Origin: Vibrio sp. 10N.286.49.B1
Lineage (GTDB): Bacteria > Pseudomonadota > Gammaproteobacteria > Enterobacterales > Vibrionaceae
NCBI RefSeq assembly: GCF_002873335.1
Contig: NZ_MCUW01000007.1
Coordinates: forward strand, 1 to 64,000
Reading direction: 5' to 3'
Length of the DNA: 64,000 bases
Shown: positions 27,885-36,376 of the stretch, piece by piece
Numbering within the stretch: the first letter of the stretch is position 1
Layout of the letters: each line of letters starts with the position of its first letter
Notes under the pieces: generated by a model
Seen by the model: the letters and a program-made list of their open reading frames with translations, nothing else
What the model was told of the DNA's origin: nothing
Databases searched by the model: none
Program-made: the position numbers and the translations under genes

Positions 27885-28580
27885 ATGAAATCAACGTTGA
27901 CGGTTTGCGCCTTGGCAGCCAGCTTAGTTACATTGCCGAGTTTTGCGAGTCAAATGACCTTTCCCCACATAACGACAACAGGGTATGGCCAAGTCGAAGC
28001 AACGCCTGATATGGCGGAGTTCTCGGTAAAAGTTGTCCAGTCGCAATTAAATGCTGATCAGGCCAAGGAAGATGTGGATTCGGTAGTGGATACTTTTTTG
28101 GCGAAGTTGGCAGATGCTGGTGTGAGTAAAGAAGATATTAAGAGTTCAAATTTGTACCTGACACCTCAATATCAATACCCGGATAAAAGCCAGCCAGAGC
28201 TCGTTGGTTATCGAGCGTCTAGGACAGTGACCGTTCAGGTTATGGAGATTGAAAAACTGAACGATTATCTGGATACGGCATTAGCGTCGGGAATTAACCA
28301 GGTTGATAATATTCGCTTAAAAGTGAAAGATGAAAGCCAATATCAGGAAAAAGCTCGGATCGCTGCGATTCAAGATGCACAGCAAAAAGCACAGTCATTA
28401 GCAAAAGGCTTTGCTCAGCAGTTAGGGCAAGTATGGCAGATTACTTATAAGCAACCGCAGAATCAGCCTGTCGTGATGCGAAGCATGATGATGGACAGTA
28501 AATCAGAATCAAATAGTTATCAGGATTCAGTGATCACCATTCGTGACCGGGTTGATGTGGTTTATAAAATGTCTAAATAA
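27885..28580 (+). CDS. yggE: SIMPL (DUF541) domain protein YggE
   Basis: A 231-residue exported protein. A signal peptide (MKSTLTVCALAASLVTLPSFA) is followed by a single SIMPL domain with ITTTGYGQVEATPDMAEFSVKV and the later ALASGINQVDNIRLKV. E. coli YggE lowers oxidative damage, but its mechanism is not known. Its place next to argP and argO matches E. coli. A perfect terminator follows immediately after the stop. The 230-base gap before it holds a 7-bp hairpin (AGGTTCC/GGAACCT, 27802-27824). Confidence 0.87.
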   Translation: MKSTLTVCALAASLVTLPSFASQMTFPHITTTGYGQVEATPDMAEFSVKVVQSQLNADQAKEDVDSVVDTFLAKLADAGVSKEDIKSSNLYLTPQYQYPDKSQPELVGYRASRTVTVQVMEIEKLNDYLDTALASGINQVDNIRLKVKDESQYQEKARIAAIQDAQQKAQSLAKGFAQQLGQVWQITYKQPQNQPVVMRSMMMDSKSESNSYQDSVITIRDRVDVVYKMSK

Positions 28581-28613
28581 AAAAATGCCCTTGCTTAACA
28601 AGGGCATTTTTAT
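28581..28613. terminator. Terminator of yggE, bidirectional
   Basis: AAAAATGCCCTTG (28581-28593) pairs perfectly with CAAGGGCATTTTT (28599-28611) directly after the yggE stop. With A and T runs on both sides it can also serve serA on the minus strand. Confidence 0.92.
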
Positions 28614-28636
28614 TCAGCATCAAGGTGTTGTTGACG

Positions 28637-29866
28637 TTAGTGAAGAATTCGAGCGCGCAATGTGCCTTCAATCTGCTTCAACTGGGCTAGCGCTTCTTCT
28701 GAGCGAGCCGTTTCTACATCAATCACCACATAACCGATATCCGCAGCCGTTTGCAGGTACTGACCAGCAATATTAATACCTTCTTGAGCGAAGATGGTAT
28801 TAATTTGCGTCAGGATACCAGGTCGGTTTTGGTGGATGTGCAATAAGCGTGAACACTCGCGATGCTCTGGAAGTGATACTTCTGGGAAGTTAACGCTAGA
28901 TAGCGTTGAACCATTGTCTGAGTACTTGGCCAGTTTGCCTGCTACTTCAACACCGATGTTCTCTTGTGCTTCTTGCGTCGAACCACCAACGTGAGGAGTC
29001 AGAATTACATTATCGAACTTCATCAACGGTGATTCAAACGGGTCTGCATTCGTTTTTGGTTCTTCCGGGAAAACATCGATAGCGGCACCAGAAAGATGGC
29101 CAGCTTCGAGTGTTGCACAGAGCGCTGGAATATCCACAACCGTGCCGCGGGCAGCATTAATGAAAATAGCCCCTGGCTTCATGCGAGCAAACTCAGCTTC
29201 ACCCATGATATTTTTAGTTTCTGGTGTTTCTGGTACGTGTAATGAAATGACATCACACTTATTCAGAAGGTCCGTCATGTTGTGAACTTGAGTGGCATTT
29301 CCAAGGGAGAGCTTATTCTCGATATCGTAAAAATAAACACGCATACCAAGGTTTTCAGCAATAATACCTAGCTGAGTACCGATATGACCATAACCAATAA
29401 TACCCAAGCGTTTACCACGGGCTTCATTGGAGCTATCAGCACTTTTTTTCCAAATGCCACGATGAGCAAGCGCATTTTTCTCTGGAATACCACGAAGTAG
29501 CAGAAGGATTTGACCCAGCACCAATTCCGCAACGCTTCGAGTATTCGAAAATGGCGCGTTAAATACCGGCACACCGCGTTCAGCGGCAGCTTTTAGATCA
29601 ACTTGGTTTGTACCAATACAAAAACAACCGATAGCAACCAGCTTCTCGGCGGCGTTAATGACTTCAGCTGACAGGTTGGTGCGAGAGCGAATACCAATAA
29701 AGTGTGCATCTTTTACGGCTTCTAATAGCTCATCTTCTGGAAGTGAACCTTTGTGGTAGGTGATATTGGTATATCCAGCGGCTTGTAAAACTTCAACAGA
29801 AGAAGGGTGCAGGCCTTCAAGCAGGAGGATTTTTATTTTGTCTTTATTCAGTGAAACTCTGGCCAT
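28637..29866 (-). CDS. serA: D-3-phosphoglycerate dehydrogenase
   Basis: First enzyme of serine synthesis, oxidising 3-phosphoglycerate (the product of pgk) with NAD. The 409-residue protein has the substrate domain (IKILLLEGLHPSSVEVL, GIRSRTNLSAEV), the nucleotide domain with LGIIGYGHIGTQLG, and the catalytic Arg in NAARGTVVDIPAL, Glu in DVFPEEP and His in LTPHVGGSTQEAQENIG. A C-terminal ACT domain (LLHIHQNRPGILTQINTIF) binds serine for feedback inhibition. AAGGA lies 8 bases before the ATG. A PurR-like box about 85-100 bases upstream suggests control by purine supply. Confidence 0.97.
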   Translation of the reverse strand: MARVSLNKDKIKILLLEGLHPSSVEVLQAAGYTNITYHKGSLPEDELLEAVKDAHFIGIRSRTNLSAEVINAAEKLVAIGCFCIGTNQVDLKAAAERGVPVFNAPFSNTRSVAELVLGQILLLLRGIPEKNALAHRGIWKKSADSSNEARGKRLGIIGYGHIGTQLGIIAENLGMRVYFYDIENKLSLGNATQVHNMTDLLNKCDVISLHVPETPETKNIMGEAEFARMKPGAIFINAARGTVVDIPALCATLEAGHLSGAAIDVFPEEPKTNADPFESPLMKFDNVILTPHVGGSTQEAQENIGVEVAGKLAKYSDNGSTLSSVNFPEVSLPEHRECSRLLHIHQNRPGILTQINTIFAQEGINIAGQYLQTAADIGYVVIDVETARSEEALAQLKQIEGTLRARILH

Positions 29867-29949
29867 TTAACTCGTCCTTAAAATGGAAATGGGGCAATCG
29901 CGCGCACAGTTGACAGCGAGAACTTCAAGGAGGGAGCTTCTTACTGCTT

Positions 29950-29965
29950 AGGCAAACGTTTTCCT
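29950..29965. promoter_or_regulatory. PurR box upstream of serA
   Basis: AGGCAAACGTTTTCCT matches all 12 specified bases of the PurR consensus ANGCAANCGTTTNCNT. It lies 84-99 bases before the serA start on the minus strand. Serine feeds glycine and one-carbon units into purines, so control by PurR would be logical; binding is not shown. Confidence 0.6.
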
Positions 29966-30054
29966 TGTGCGTCTTCTAACCAATAAAGTAACAAATAATT
30001 TTCTATTTGGGTAAGAAAATTACGGAATAAGGAATAATTTTCTTATAGATAAGG

Positions 30055-30083
30055 AGAAAAAACGGCACTGGATGTGCCGTTTG
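30055..30083 (-). terminator. Terminator of rpiA
   Basis: On the minus strand AAACGGCAC-N5-GTGCCGTTT forms a perfect 9-bp stem followed by TTT, starting 25 bases after the rpiA stop. Confidence 0.88.
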
Positions 30084-30106
30084 TAATCAAATGACGTAAA
30101 ATCGAA

Positions 30107-30763
30107 TTAGTCTTCGATTTTTGCACCTTCCGGTGTACCGGTAATGACGACATCCGCGCCGCGGTGGGCGAAGAGCCCAACGGTAACCACACCAGCAAGG
30201 GCGTTTATCTTGTCTTCCATGTCTTTAGGATCGGTGATTTTCATCCCGTAGACATCAAGAATCATATTTCCGTTATCAGTAATTACACCCTCACGGTACG
30301 CTGGGTCACCGCCTAGTTTTACTAATTCACGAGCGACGTACGAACGAGCCATCGGAATCACTTCCACTGGAAGTGGGAACTCACCTAGTACATCTACCGC
30401 TTTGGTACCGTCGACAATACAAATGAATTTTTTAGAGATGGCAGCCACAATTTTTTCGCGAGTTAAGGCTGCGCCACCACCTTTGATCATGTCTCTTGCT
30501 GGATTGATTTCATCCGCACCATCTACATATACATCAAGCATCGAGACGTCATTGCACTCAAAAATCTCAATACCTAGTGCTTCTAGCTTCTCAGTTGAAG
30601 CAATAGAGCTAGACACAGCGCCTTTGATATCATCTTTGATCGAGCCCAAAGCATCGATAAAGTGATTCACGGTAGAACCTGTACCCACGCCGACAATACT
30701 GCCTTCTTCTACGTATTTAAGAGCGGCCCAGCCAGCTGCTTTTTTCATCTCGTCTTGAGTCAT
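30107..30763 (-). CDS. rpiA: Ribose-5-phosphate isomerase A
   Basis: Interconverts ribose 5-phosphate and ribulose 5-phosphate, linking to transketolase in this window. The 218-residue protein shows all family marks: [60 protein letters not shown] with the catalytic Asp, Glu and Lys, and [11 protein letters not shown]. It lies upstream of serA on the same strand but beyond a strong terminator, so it is a separate unit, as in E. coli. Confidence 0.97.
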   Translation of the reverse strand: MTQDEMKKAAGWAALKYVEEGSIVGVGTGSTVNHFIDALGSIKDDIKGAVSSSIASTEKLEALGIEIFECNDVSMLDVYVDGADEINPARDMIKGGGAALTREKIVAAISKKFICIVDGTKAVDVLGEFPLPVEVIPMARSYVARELVKLGGDPAYREGVITDNGNMILDVYGMKITDPKDMEDKINALAGVVTVGLFAHRGADVVITGTPEGAKIED

Positions 30764-30854
30764 GCTTGAAATTCCAGTTAGAAAGTTAGGGTGAAAATGC
30801 GGGCAAATTATATATCAAAATGAGAGGGATTTGCGCTTAAAATCGAGCAAACTC

Positions 30855-30885
30855 AAAAAAAAGCAACGTTTAGCAATCGGTTGCT
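30855..30885 (-). terminator. Probable terminator of the 6S-ygfA transcript
   Basis: On the minus strand AGCAAC (30880-30885) pairs with GTTGCT (30862-30867), followed by about seven T. It lies 118 bases beyond the ygfA stop. Confidence 0.5.
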
Positions 30886-31002
30886 CTGTTGGTCTGAGAT
30901 GTGATGTTTTCCGATACTTACAAGCAATGCCGTCGATGGAAAGGTGAAACCTTGATGACGAGAAACCAATAGGCTATCAATATTAGGATTAACCGGTTGC
31001 GC

Positions 31003-31590
31003 TTACCAACGCCAGATCCGCTCTGGTGTCATGATGGTCCGTAACGGAATATCCCAAGATTCACTAGGAACCGCCGCAACTTTTTGGCAATTATGTGCCA
31101 AACCAATGGCTTGAGGCCCACGTCGATTATCTTGCCATGGCGCTAGTGTGCGATCGTAATAACCGCCGCCCATCCCTAATCGGTTTCCCTGCTCATCAAA
31201 CGCAACCAAAGGGGTAAAAATGATATCGAGTTGTCGTACAGGGCAAATGCTACGTTGGTCGAGCTGAGGCTCTAGGATATTGTATTGGTTATGGATAAGC
31301 GGTGTCGTTGGGGTGTAACGAAGAAAAAGTAGTTGGCCTTTCGAAAATGGGTGAATGACAGGTAGGTAGACTTCGATGCCTTGCTGCCAAAGCCATTCAA
31401 TAAGGGGTTGAGTACTTAGCTCACCATCAGCCGATAGGTATAGGGCGATACGTTTAGCATCAGTTAACTCGTTGAGGGATTGGTATTGCTGCAAAAGTTG
31501 CTGAGCAAACCTGACTTGTTTGCTGTGCGGAATAGCCCGACGAAGGCGTCGGATGTCCGTGCGTATATGTTGTCGAGTACTGACAGACAT
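31003..31590 (-). CDS. ygfA: 5-formyltetrahydrofolate cyclo-ligase
   Basis: Converts 5-formyltetrahydrofolate to methenyltetrahydrofolate with ATP and so recycles a folate storage form. The 195-residue protein has an N-terminal basic stretch (DIRRLRRAIP), the phosphate-binding IALYLSADGELSTQPLIEWL, and the C-terminal VAFDEQGNRLGMGGGYYDRTLA nucleotide signature. It begins directly after the 3' end of 6S RNA. The ssrS-ygfA pair is a conserved gammaproteobacterial unit in which the protein is made from read-through of the RNA transcript. Confidence 0.95.
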   Translation of the reverse strand: MSVSTRQHIRTDIRRLRRAIPHSKQVRFAQQLLQQYQSLNELTDAKRIALYLSADGELSTQPLIEWLWQQGIEVYLPVIHPFSKGQLLFLRYTPTTPLIHNQYNILEPQLDQRSICPVRQLDIIFTPLVAFDEQGNRLGMGGGYYDRTLAPWQDNRRGPQAIGLAHNCQKVAAVPSESWDIPLRTIMTPERIWRW

Positions 31591-31592
31591 AA

Positions 31593-31776
31593 GGAATACC
31601 CCAAAGTGCCGTTGAAGATTGTGGCCCTTGAACCTGCTGGTTCAAGGCGGATCAGCAAAGTTAACCGTAGGCTTCTCGGTACGAGCCGAGCTTGCTCAAT
31701 AGTCATCAAATACTAACCCTTAAGGATTGCTTATCGGCTCAGGGACTTAAATCCTCTGACAAACACCCCAGGGTAA
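31593..31776 (-). ncRNA. ssrS: 6S RNA
   Basis: Regulatory RNA that mimics an open promoter and binds sigma-70 RNA polymerase in stationary phase. On the minus strand between zapA and ygfA the sequence carries several 6S landmarks: AGTCCCTGAGCCGATA near the 5' side, GCTCGG...CCGAGAAGCC around the terminal loop, and CCTTGAACC...GGTTCAAGGG near the 3' side. The 5' TACCC pairs with 3' GGGGTA as closing stem. Length (about 184 nt) and position between zapA and ygfA match E. coli. The ends are estimated to within a few bases. Small reading frames in this stretch are spurious. Confidence 0.93.
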
Positions 31777-31782
31777 ATGAGT

Positions 31783-32088
31783 TTACTGTCCTTGTTTTAC
31801 ATTACTAATGGCATCATCAAGTGATGCCGCGAGCTGTTCCATTCGCTCGGTAAGATGAGAGGTATTTTGTTGCACCTCGTCACTTTTTGTATTCAGCTCG
31901 TAGGACATGTTAAGTGCTGCGATGGTGAGCAACTTTAGCTCATTCGTCACTTTAGTCCGTTGAGTCATTTCTTGCAATCGGATATCAAGGTCTTTTGCCG
32001 CTTGGATCAAGGTTTCTTCTTGACCTGCTGGGCAATTTACCCGCGTCAATTTACCTAGTATTTCCACTTCGACTGCTTGATTTTCCAT
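31783..32088 (-). CDS. zapA: Cell division protein ZapA
   Basis: Small protein that bundles FtsZ filaments at the division ring. The 101-residue product has the ZapA globular head (AVEVEILGKLTRVNCPAGQEETLIQAAKDLD, about residues 5-35) and a C-terminal coiled coil (SDEVQQNTSHLTERMEQLAASLDDA). The ATG at 32088 gives the normal N terminus; the longer reading from 32121 has no support. It lies directly upstream of 6S RNA, as in E. coli, and diverges from ygfB. Confidence 0.94.
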   Translation of the reverse strand: MENQAVEVEILGKLTRVNCPAGQEETLIQAAKDLDIRLQEMTQRTKVTNELKLLTIAALNMSYELNTKSDEVQQNTSHLTERMEQLAASLDDAISNVKQGQ

Positions 32089-32308
32089 AATGACAAGAAC
32101 TCTTTTTGTTATCACCAACAAAGGTAATCTGAGGAGGAAACTATAGGTAAACGCTCATTAAGATTCAAGCTTTTCTGATGACTCAATGCTAAATGCGTGT
32201 TTAATCACACAGGAAATCGACAATTCGAACAAAAGCTACCCAGAAACGAGGTGAATGCCATTTTCGCTCGCGGTGGGAAGTGATAGCATTACCCATCAAA
32301 TTAAGATA

Positions 32309-32349
32309 GCTCCTACGTCAATCACGACGTCGATACGTTGTAAAGGAGC
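32309..32349 (+). other. Nested hairpin in the ygfB leader
   Basis: GCTCCT (32309-32314) can pair with AGGAGC (32344-32349), enclosing a second stem ACGTC/GACGT (32315-32330). It ends 28 bases before the ygfB start. It may shape translation or be chance. Confidence 0.3.
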
Positions 32350-32376
32350 ATCACCAAAGAATAGATGAGAGCCACT

Positions 32377-32958
32377 ATGACCGATACCACATTGCCAAAT
32401 TACATTACTGTCGCGACTGAATTGCAGCAGGCTGGACTCTCGGTTAGCCCTGCAGAGTTGCATGGATTATTGGTCGGGATGTTGAGCGGTGGGTTAGGCC
32501 TAAATGATGATAGTTGGCAGCCATTGATATTTGATTACACCAATGATGGGATGGGTTGGCCGGTTTCTGCTATTGCTCGTGCTAAAACCATATTAACGCA
32601 CGCAATAGATGAGCTGACGGAAGAGAATAGCTTTGAATTGTCGCTTTTTATTCCAGATGAGGACGTTGATGCCACTTTGATTGAAAAGGCGGATGGACTG
32701 AGTGAATGGGTGAATCATTTCATTTCTGGCCTTGGTTTAGTGAGTACTCAACTCAATACAGCATCAGAACAAAGTAAAGAAGCACTAGGTGACCTAGAAG
32801 AGATTGCCAAGTTGGGTGTTGATGAAGACGATGATCTTGAAGAGCAGGCACAATTGTTCGAGCAGGTGATCGAACATGTGAAAGCCTGTGTATTAATTCT
32901 ACATGCTGAATTTGGTGTAAAGCCGACGAAACAAGCGGATGCTCCAACGATCCATTAA
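32377..32958 (+). CDS. ygfB: UPF0149 family protein YgfB
   Basis: A 193-residue acidic, all-helical protein of the YecA/YgfB (UPF0149) family, recognised by [18 protein letters not shown] near the start, [13 protein letters not shown] in the middle and [19 protein letters not shown] near the end. In Pseudomonas YgfB affects beta-lactam resistance by countering AlpA; its role in vibrios is unknown. ATG 32377 fits the family length better than 32365. In E. coli pepP lies between ygfB and ubiH; here ubiH follows after 30 bases. Confidence 0.92.
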   Translation: MTDTTLPNYITVATELQQAGLSVSPAELHGLLVGMLSGGLGLNDDSWQPLIFDYTNDGMGWPVSAIARAKTILTHAIDELTEENSFELSLFIPDEDVDATLIEKADGLSEWVNHFISGLGLVSTQLNTASEQSKEALGDLEEIAKLGVDEDDDLEEQAQLFEQVIEHVKACVLILHAEFGVKPTKQADAPTIH

Positions 32959-32988
32959 TCTTTCGCTATTATTTGAAGAGATCACCTC

Positions 32989-34182
32989 GTGTCGAGACTG
33001 TATGATATTGTGATTGCTGGCGGCGCAATGGCAGGGGCAACCCTAGCGATGGCGTTAGACCATTGTAGCCACCATTCGTTGAACATCGCTATTGTAGAGC
33101 CATATCAAGCGGAACATAAAGCCCACCCTGGTTTTGATGCCCGTTCCATTGCGCTCTCTTATGGCACCGTTGCCATTCTTAAGCATTACCACCTTTGGCC
33201 TCTTATAGAGGATCATGCCACACCGATTACCCATATTCATGTCTCTGACCAAGGTCATGCTGGTATGACCGATTTCTATGCCGAAAAAGAAGGTCTAGAA
33301 GCGATGGGCTATGTGGTTGAACTGGCGGAAATTGGTCGTCGCTTCAATCAACATTTGACACAACGTCATCAGATTGATGTTTTTTGTCCGTATTCAGTCG
33401 AAGCTATCCAGCGAGAGCAAGACATGGCCAAGGTGATACTATCTTCAGCCGATGGAAAGCAAACGGTGCTGCAATCCAAGCTTGTGATCGCTGCAGATGG
33501 GGCGGAGTCAGTAAGTTGCCGCTCGGTTAGGCTGGAACAACAGAGCGTTGATTTTAATCAGACTGCCATCATTGCTAATGTTGTGACGAGCGAGTTGCAT
33601 CAAGGGCGTGCCTTTGAGCGTTTTACCGCCAAGGGACCACTTGCCTTGTTGCCAATGACCCAAAGCCGCAGCTCATTGGTGTGGTGCATGCCGCCTGAAG
33701 ACGCTCAGCAGGTGTTGACGCTGTCTCAGTCTGAGTTCTTGGAAAAACTACAACATGCCTTTGGGTGGCGTTTAGGGCAATTTACAAAAGTGGGCAGCAT
33801 TGCGCACTATCCGTTGTCTTTGCGCTACCGAGAATCGATTGCCTCTCATCGATTCGCTGCTGTAGGTAATGCCGCGCAGACGCTTCATCCTATTGCGGGA
33901 CAAGGGTTTAATTTAGGTATTCGCGACATTGCGACTTTGGTTGATTCATTGCTCGAGAACACCAAAGATGTGGGGGATTACGCTAATCTTATTAGATACC
34001 AAAGACAGCGAGAGCAAGATAGAAAGATGACGATAGGGATGACATCAAATCTTGTCCAAGTTTTTTCAAATGATTTATTAGCGTTTCGGCTGGGACGTAA
34101 TATTGGGTTAGGTATCTTAGATACGTTTCCTCTTATCAAGTCACCGCTTTTCAATCGAGCGCTTGGCGTCGTGAATAGGTAG
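32989..34182 (+). CDS. ubiH: 2-octaprenyl-6-methoxyphenol hydroxylase
   Basis: FAD-dependent aromatic hydroxylase of ubiquinone synthesis. The 397-residue protein opens with the dinucleotide motif IVIAGGAMAGATLAMAL, has the DG motif VIAADGAESVSC in the middle and the second FAD motif FAAVGNAAQTLHPIAGQGFNLGIRD toward the end, typical of the UbiH/COQ6 family. It starts with GTG, with a GAGAT-like ribosome site; no ATG fits the N terminus. Nine bases separate it from the next hydroxylase gene. The UbiH rather than UbiF assignment rests on gene order. Confidence 0.9.
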   Translation: MSRLYDIVIAGGAMAGATLAMALDHCSHHSLNIAIVEPYQAEHKAHPGFDARSIALSYGTVAILKHYHLWPLIEDHATPITHIHVSDQGHAGMTDFYAEKEGLEAMGYVVELAEIGRRFNQHLTQRHQIDVFCPYSVEAIQREQDMAKVILSSADGKQTVLQSKLVIAADGAESVSCRSVRLEQQSVDFNQTAIIANVVTSELHQGRAFERFTAKGPLALLPMTQSRSSLVWCMPPEDAQQVLTLSQSEFLEKLQHAFGWRLGQFTKVGSIAHYPLSLRYRESIASHRFAAVGNAAQTLHPIAGQGFNLGIRDIATLVDSLLENTKDVGDYANLIRYQRQREQDRKMTIGMTSNLVQVFSNDLLAFRLGRNIGLGILDTFPLIKSPLFNRALGVVNR

Positions 34183-34191
34183 CACAAAATT

Positions 34192-35415
34192 ATGCAAAGT
34201 TATGATTTAGCCATTGTGGGTGGTGGCATGGTCGGATTGGCGCTGGCGCGCTCCCTCAAGGATACTGACCTTCGAGTTGCGATTATTGAAGGAACTGCGC
34301 CCTCAACGTCGTTGCCAGATGAGCCGGATATTCGTGTTTCAGCGCTCAGTCGTGCCAGTGAGACTATATTAAAGAATTTAGGGGCATGGGATGCGATTAC
34401 AAAGCATCGCTGTGCCGCTTATCATGCGATGGAAGTGTGGGAACAAGATAGTTTTGCTCGAATCGAGTTCTCTGCGCGTCAATTCTCACAACCTAACCTG
34501 GGGCATATTGTTGAAAATACATTAATTCAACAAGCGCTGCTTGCTCAAGTTGAAAAACAAAGCAATGTGACGTTCTTCATGCCTAACCGCTGCCAATCAA
34601 TGGCAGTAGGGGAGAGTGAGGTTTGGATGACCCTAGACAATGGTATGGCATTAACCAGTAAACTTGTGGTTGGCGCCGATGGAGCAAACTCTTGGGTAAG
34701 AGATCAACAAGGCATTCCATTGACTCACTGGGATTATGGACACAGCGCTTTGGTTGCGAACATAAAGGTCGATGTCAGTCATGACGGGGTTGCAAGACAA
34801 GTATTCACCCCTCAAGGACCGTTGGCCTTTCTCCCTCTCGATAATAAAAACCTTTGTTCGATCGTTTGGTCAACCGACCCAACTCGAGCGGAGAAGCTGG
34901 CTAAAATGTCTGCGCTTGAATTTAACAAAGCAGTGACTGCTGAGTTTGATGGACGATTAGGGTTGTGTGAACTTACGTCTGAGCGCCGTGTTTTTCCTTT
35001 GAAAATGCGCTATGCCAGAGATTTTGTCACTGACAGGGTCGCCTTGATTGGCGATGCGGCTCATACCATCCACCCGTTAGCTGGGCAGGGGGTTAATCTT
35101 GGCCTTTTGGATGCAGCAAGCTTGTCACAAGAGTTAATTAAATTGTGGAAAGCCGGCAAGGATATTGGACGTAAGCGTCATTTAAGAGAGTTTGAACGTT
35201 GGCGAAAAACGGAAGCGGCCAAAATGATAGCGGCTATGCAAGGGTTTAAAGACCTATTTGATGGCGACAATCCAGCGAAAAAAATGGTGCGCAGTTTGGG
35301 GATGCGCTTAGTTGGCCAGTTACCCGGTGCGAAACAAGAAATTATGAGTCGTGCTCTGGGGATGAAAGGTCGATTGCCTGAATTGGCGAAGTCACGAGCC
35401 AAACAAAGCGGATAA
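34192..35415 (+). CDS. ubiI: Ubiquinone synthesis FAD-dependent hydroxylase (UbiI/VisC type)
   Basis: A 407-residue paralogue of UbiH with the same three FAD elements: LAIVGGGMVGLALARSL, VVGADGANSWVRDQQGI and RVALIGDAAHTIHPLAGQGVNLGLLD. In E. coli the gene next to ubiH is visC/ubiI, the C5 hydroxylase. UbiF (C6) is a close relative, so some uncertainty remains about which ring position it modifies. A C-terminal basic tail (LAKSRAKQSG) is present. It is the last gene of the ygfB-ubiH-ubiI run and is followed by a terminator. Confidence 0.88.
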   Translation: MQSYDLAIVGGGMVGLALARSLKDTDLRVAIIEGTAPSTSLPDEPDIRVSALSRASETILKNLGAWDAITKHRCAAYHAMEVWEQDSFARIEFSARQFSQPNLGHIVENTLIQQALLAQVEKQSNVTFFMPNRCQSMAVGESEVWMTLDNGMALTSKLVVGADGANSWVRDQQGIPLTHWDYGHSALVANIKVDVSHDGVARQVFTPQGPLAFLPLDNKNLCSIVWSTDPTRAEKLAKMSALEFNKAVTAEFDGRLGLCELTSERRVFPLKMRYARDFVTDRVALIGDAAHTIHPLAGQGVNLGLLDAASLSQELIKLWKAGKDIGRKRHLREFERWRKTEAAKMIAAMQGFKDLFDGDNPAKKMVRSLGMRLVGQLPGAKQEIMSRALGMKGRLPELAKSRAKQSG

Positions 35416-35492
35416 TTACCGAAAGGACAGGGTGATGAGGTTCCATTTCGGGCGCACAATCCTAGAATCAAGGTAGCAAACGATTGAAACTA

Positions 35493-35520
35493 AAAAAGGG
35501 CATGAGTGCCCTTTTTCTTT
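35493..35520 (+). terminator. Terminator of the ygfB-ubiH-ubiI run
   Basis: AAAAAGGGCA pairs perfectly with TGCCCTTTTT (35507-35516), followed by further T-rich sequence. Confidence 0.9.
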
Positions 35521-35619
35521 ATGTCTATGCTGTGCGATATTGTGATGATGCACTTTAGATTGATAATGTGTTTTTGCCGAAATATCTCGCGATATAATTG
35601 GATAACTTGAGCTTGTTGG

Positions 35620-35826
35620 TTAAGCGTAGGCACACCTTAATTTCTTAATTTCTTGATTCACTTCTTTTACTGCTGTGAAATGACGTTTTTCAGCTTGAGC
35701 AGGTATGATGAGCTTGCCATTATCAAACTCGAATCCGCCCAATCCATGGATATAAATTCGTCCTTTAAATAGTCGACTTATATGTTTAGCAATCATACTT
35801 GGTGTATAGCGCTTAAACAGTCTCAT
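35620..35826 (-). CDS. ytfK: YtfK family (DUF1107) protein
   Basis: A 68-residue basic protein, exactly the length of E. coli YtfK, with the same plan: MRLFKRYTPSMIAKHISRLF at the start, KGRIYIHGLGGFEFDNGKLI in the middle and a VKEVNQEIKKLR helix at the end. In E. coli YtfK binds SpoT and tips it toward (p)ppGpp synthesis under phosphate or fatty acid limitation. AAGGA precedes the ATG by 6-7 bases. It stands alone on the minus strand. Role here is by homology only. Confidence 0.85.
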   Translation of the reverse strand: MRLFKRYTPSMIAKHISRLFKGRIYIHGLGGFEFDNGKLIIPAQAEKRHFTAVKEVNQEIKKLRCAYA

Positions 35827-36254
35827 TTACTTTTCCTTATCGTTTACCGAGCACGAAGGATTATAGATAAAACCCTTCTTATATTGTGTGATTGACCAGT
35901 GTTTACGAGGATTTGACCTCATTAATTCACGGTTTTGTGCTGCGTTTATCAATTTCATTGCTCGAGATAAACGATCCCGTGATATGCCGCTCAAAAACGG
36001 TTTTAGATCGCAGTTGGCTTCAAAAACAAGCCTGATTTAAACGTCTCTCCATGACAAGGTTATGAATCTAAATGCACTCAATTTGGAATTTTATATCCTT
36101 TATTTGTACAGTAAATGCGACCCTTCTTATCTATAGACCAGAAGTCCGATGAAAAGTTTTCACTCGGACACACAGTTTTACATTCTTATGTGATTAATGA
36201 TGAGAACAGTAAAGACATTCACGTTAGGGATTAGGATAAAGAGAGAGTTGAAGA

Positions 36255-36376
36255 GTAAAAAAAAGCCCGCGCAGCGGGCCAAATGTCACAGATGCATTAC
36301 ACAAAAGGGAGTTACTGCCTAAGCAGAGCGTCACTCTAGTGTGACATCAACGTAGCGGAGTTGCTCATTGATGCCT
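36255..36376 (-). ncRNA. Candidate small RNA
   Basis: On the minus strand TAGTCA (36406-36411) and TAGAGT (36383-36388) form a moderate sigma-70-like pair with 17-base spacing (4 of 6 matches each). Downstream is a 5-bp hairpin (GTCAC/GTGAC, about 36328-36343), then a terminator: GCCCGC-TGC-GCGGGC (36265-36279 on the plus strand) and eight T. A start near 36376 gives about 120 nt, a common Hfq-type size. I do not recognise a known family. A long YbaK-like 3' untranslated region processed from the mRNA is the alternative. Confidence 0.4.
36257..36279 (-). terminator. Strong minus-strand terminator
   Basis: A GC-rich 6-bp stem with a 3-base loop (36265-36279) is followed on the minus strand by T8 (36257-36264). 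It lies 250 bases from the nearest upstream stop codon (36529). Confidence 0.9.

Noticed and set aside
31460..31716. Several 60-80 residue frames between ygfA and zapA
   Set aside because: The stretch is 6S RNA; the frames have no conserved protein features.
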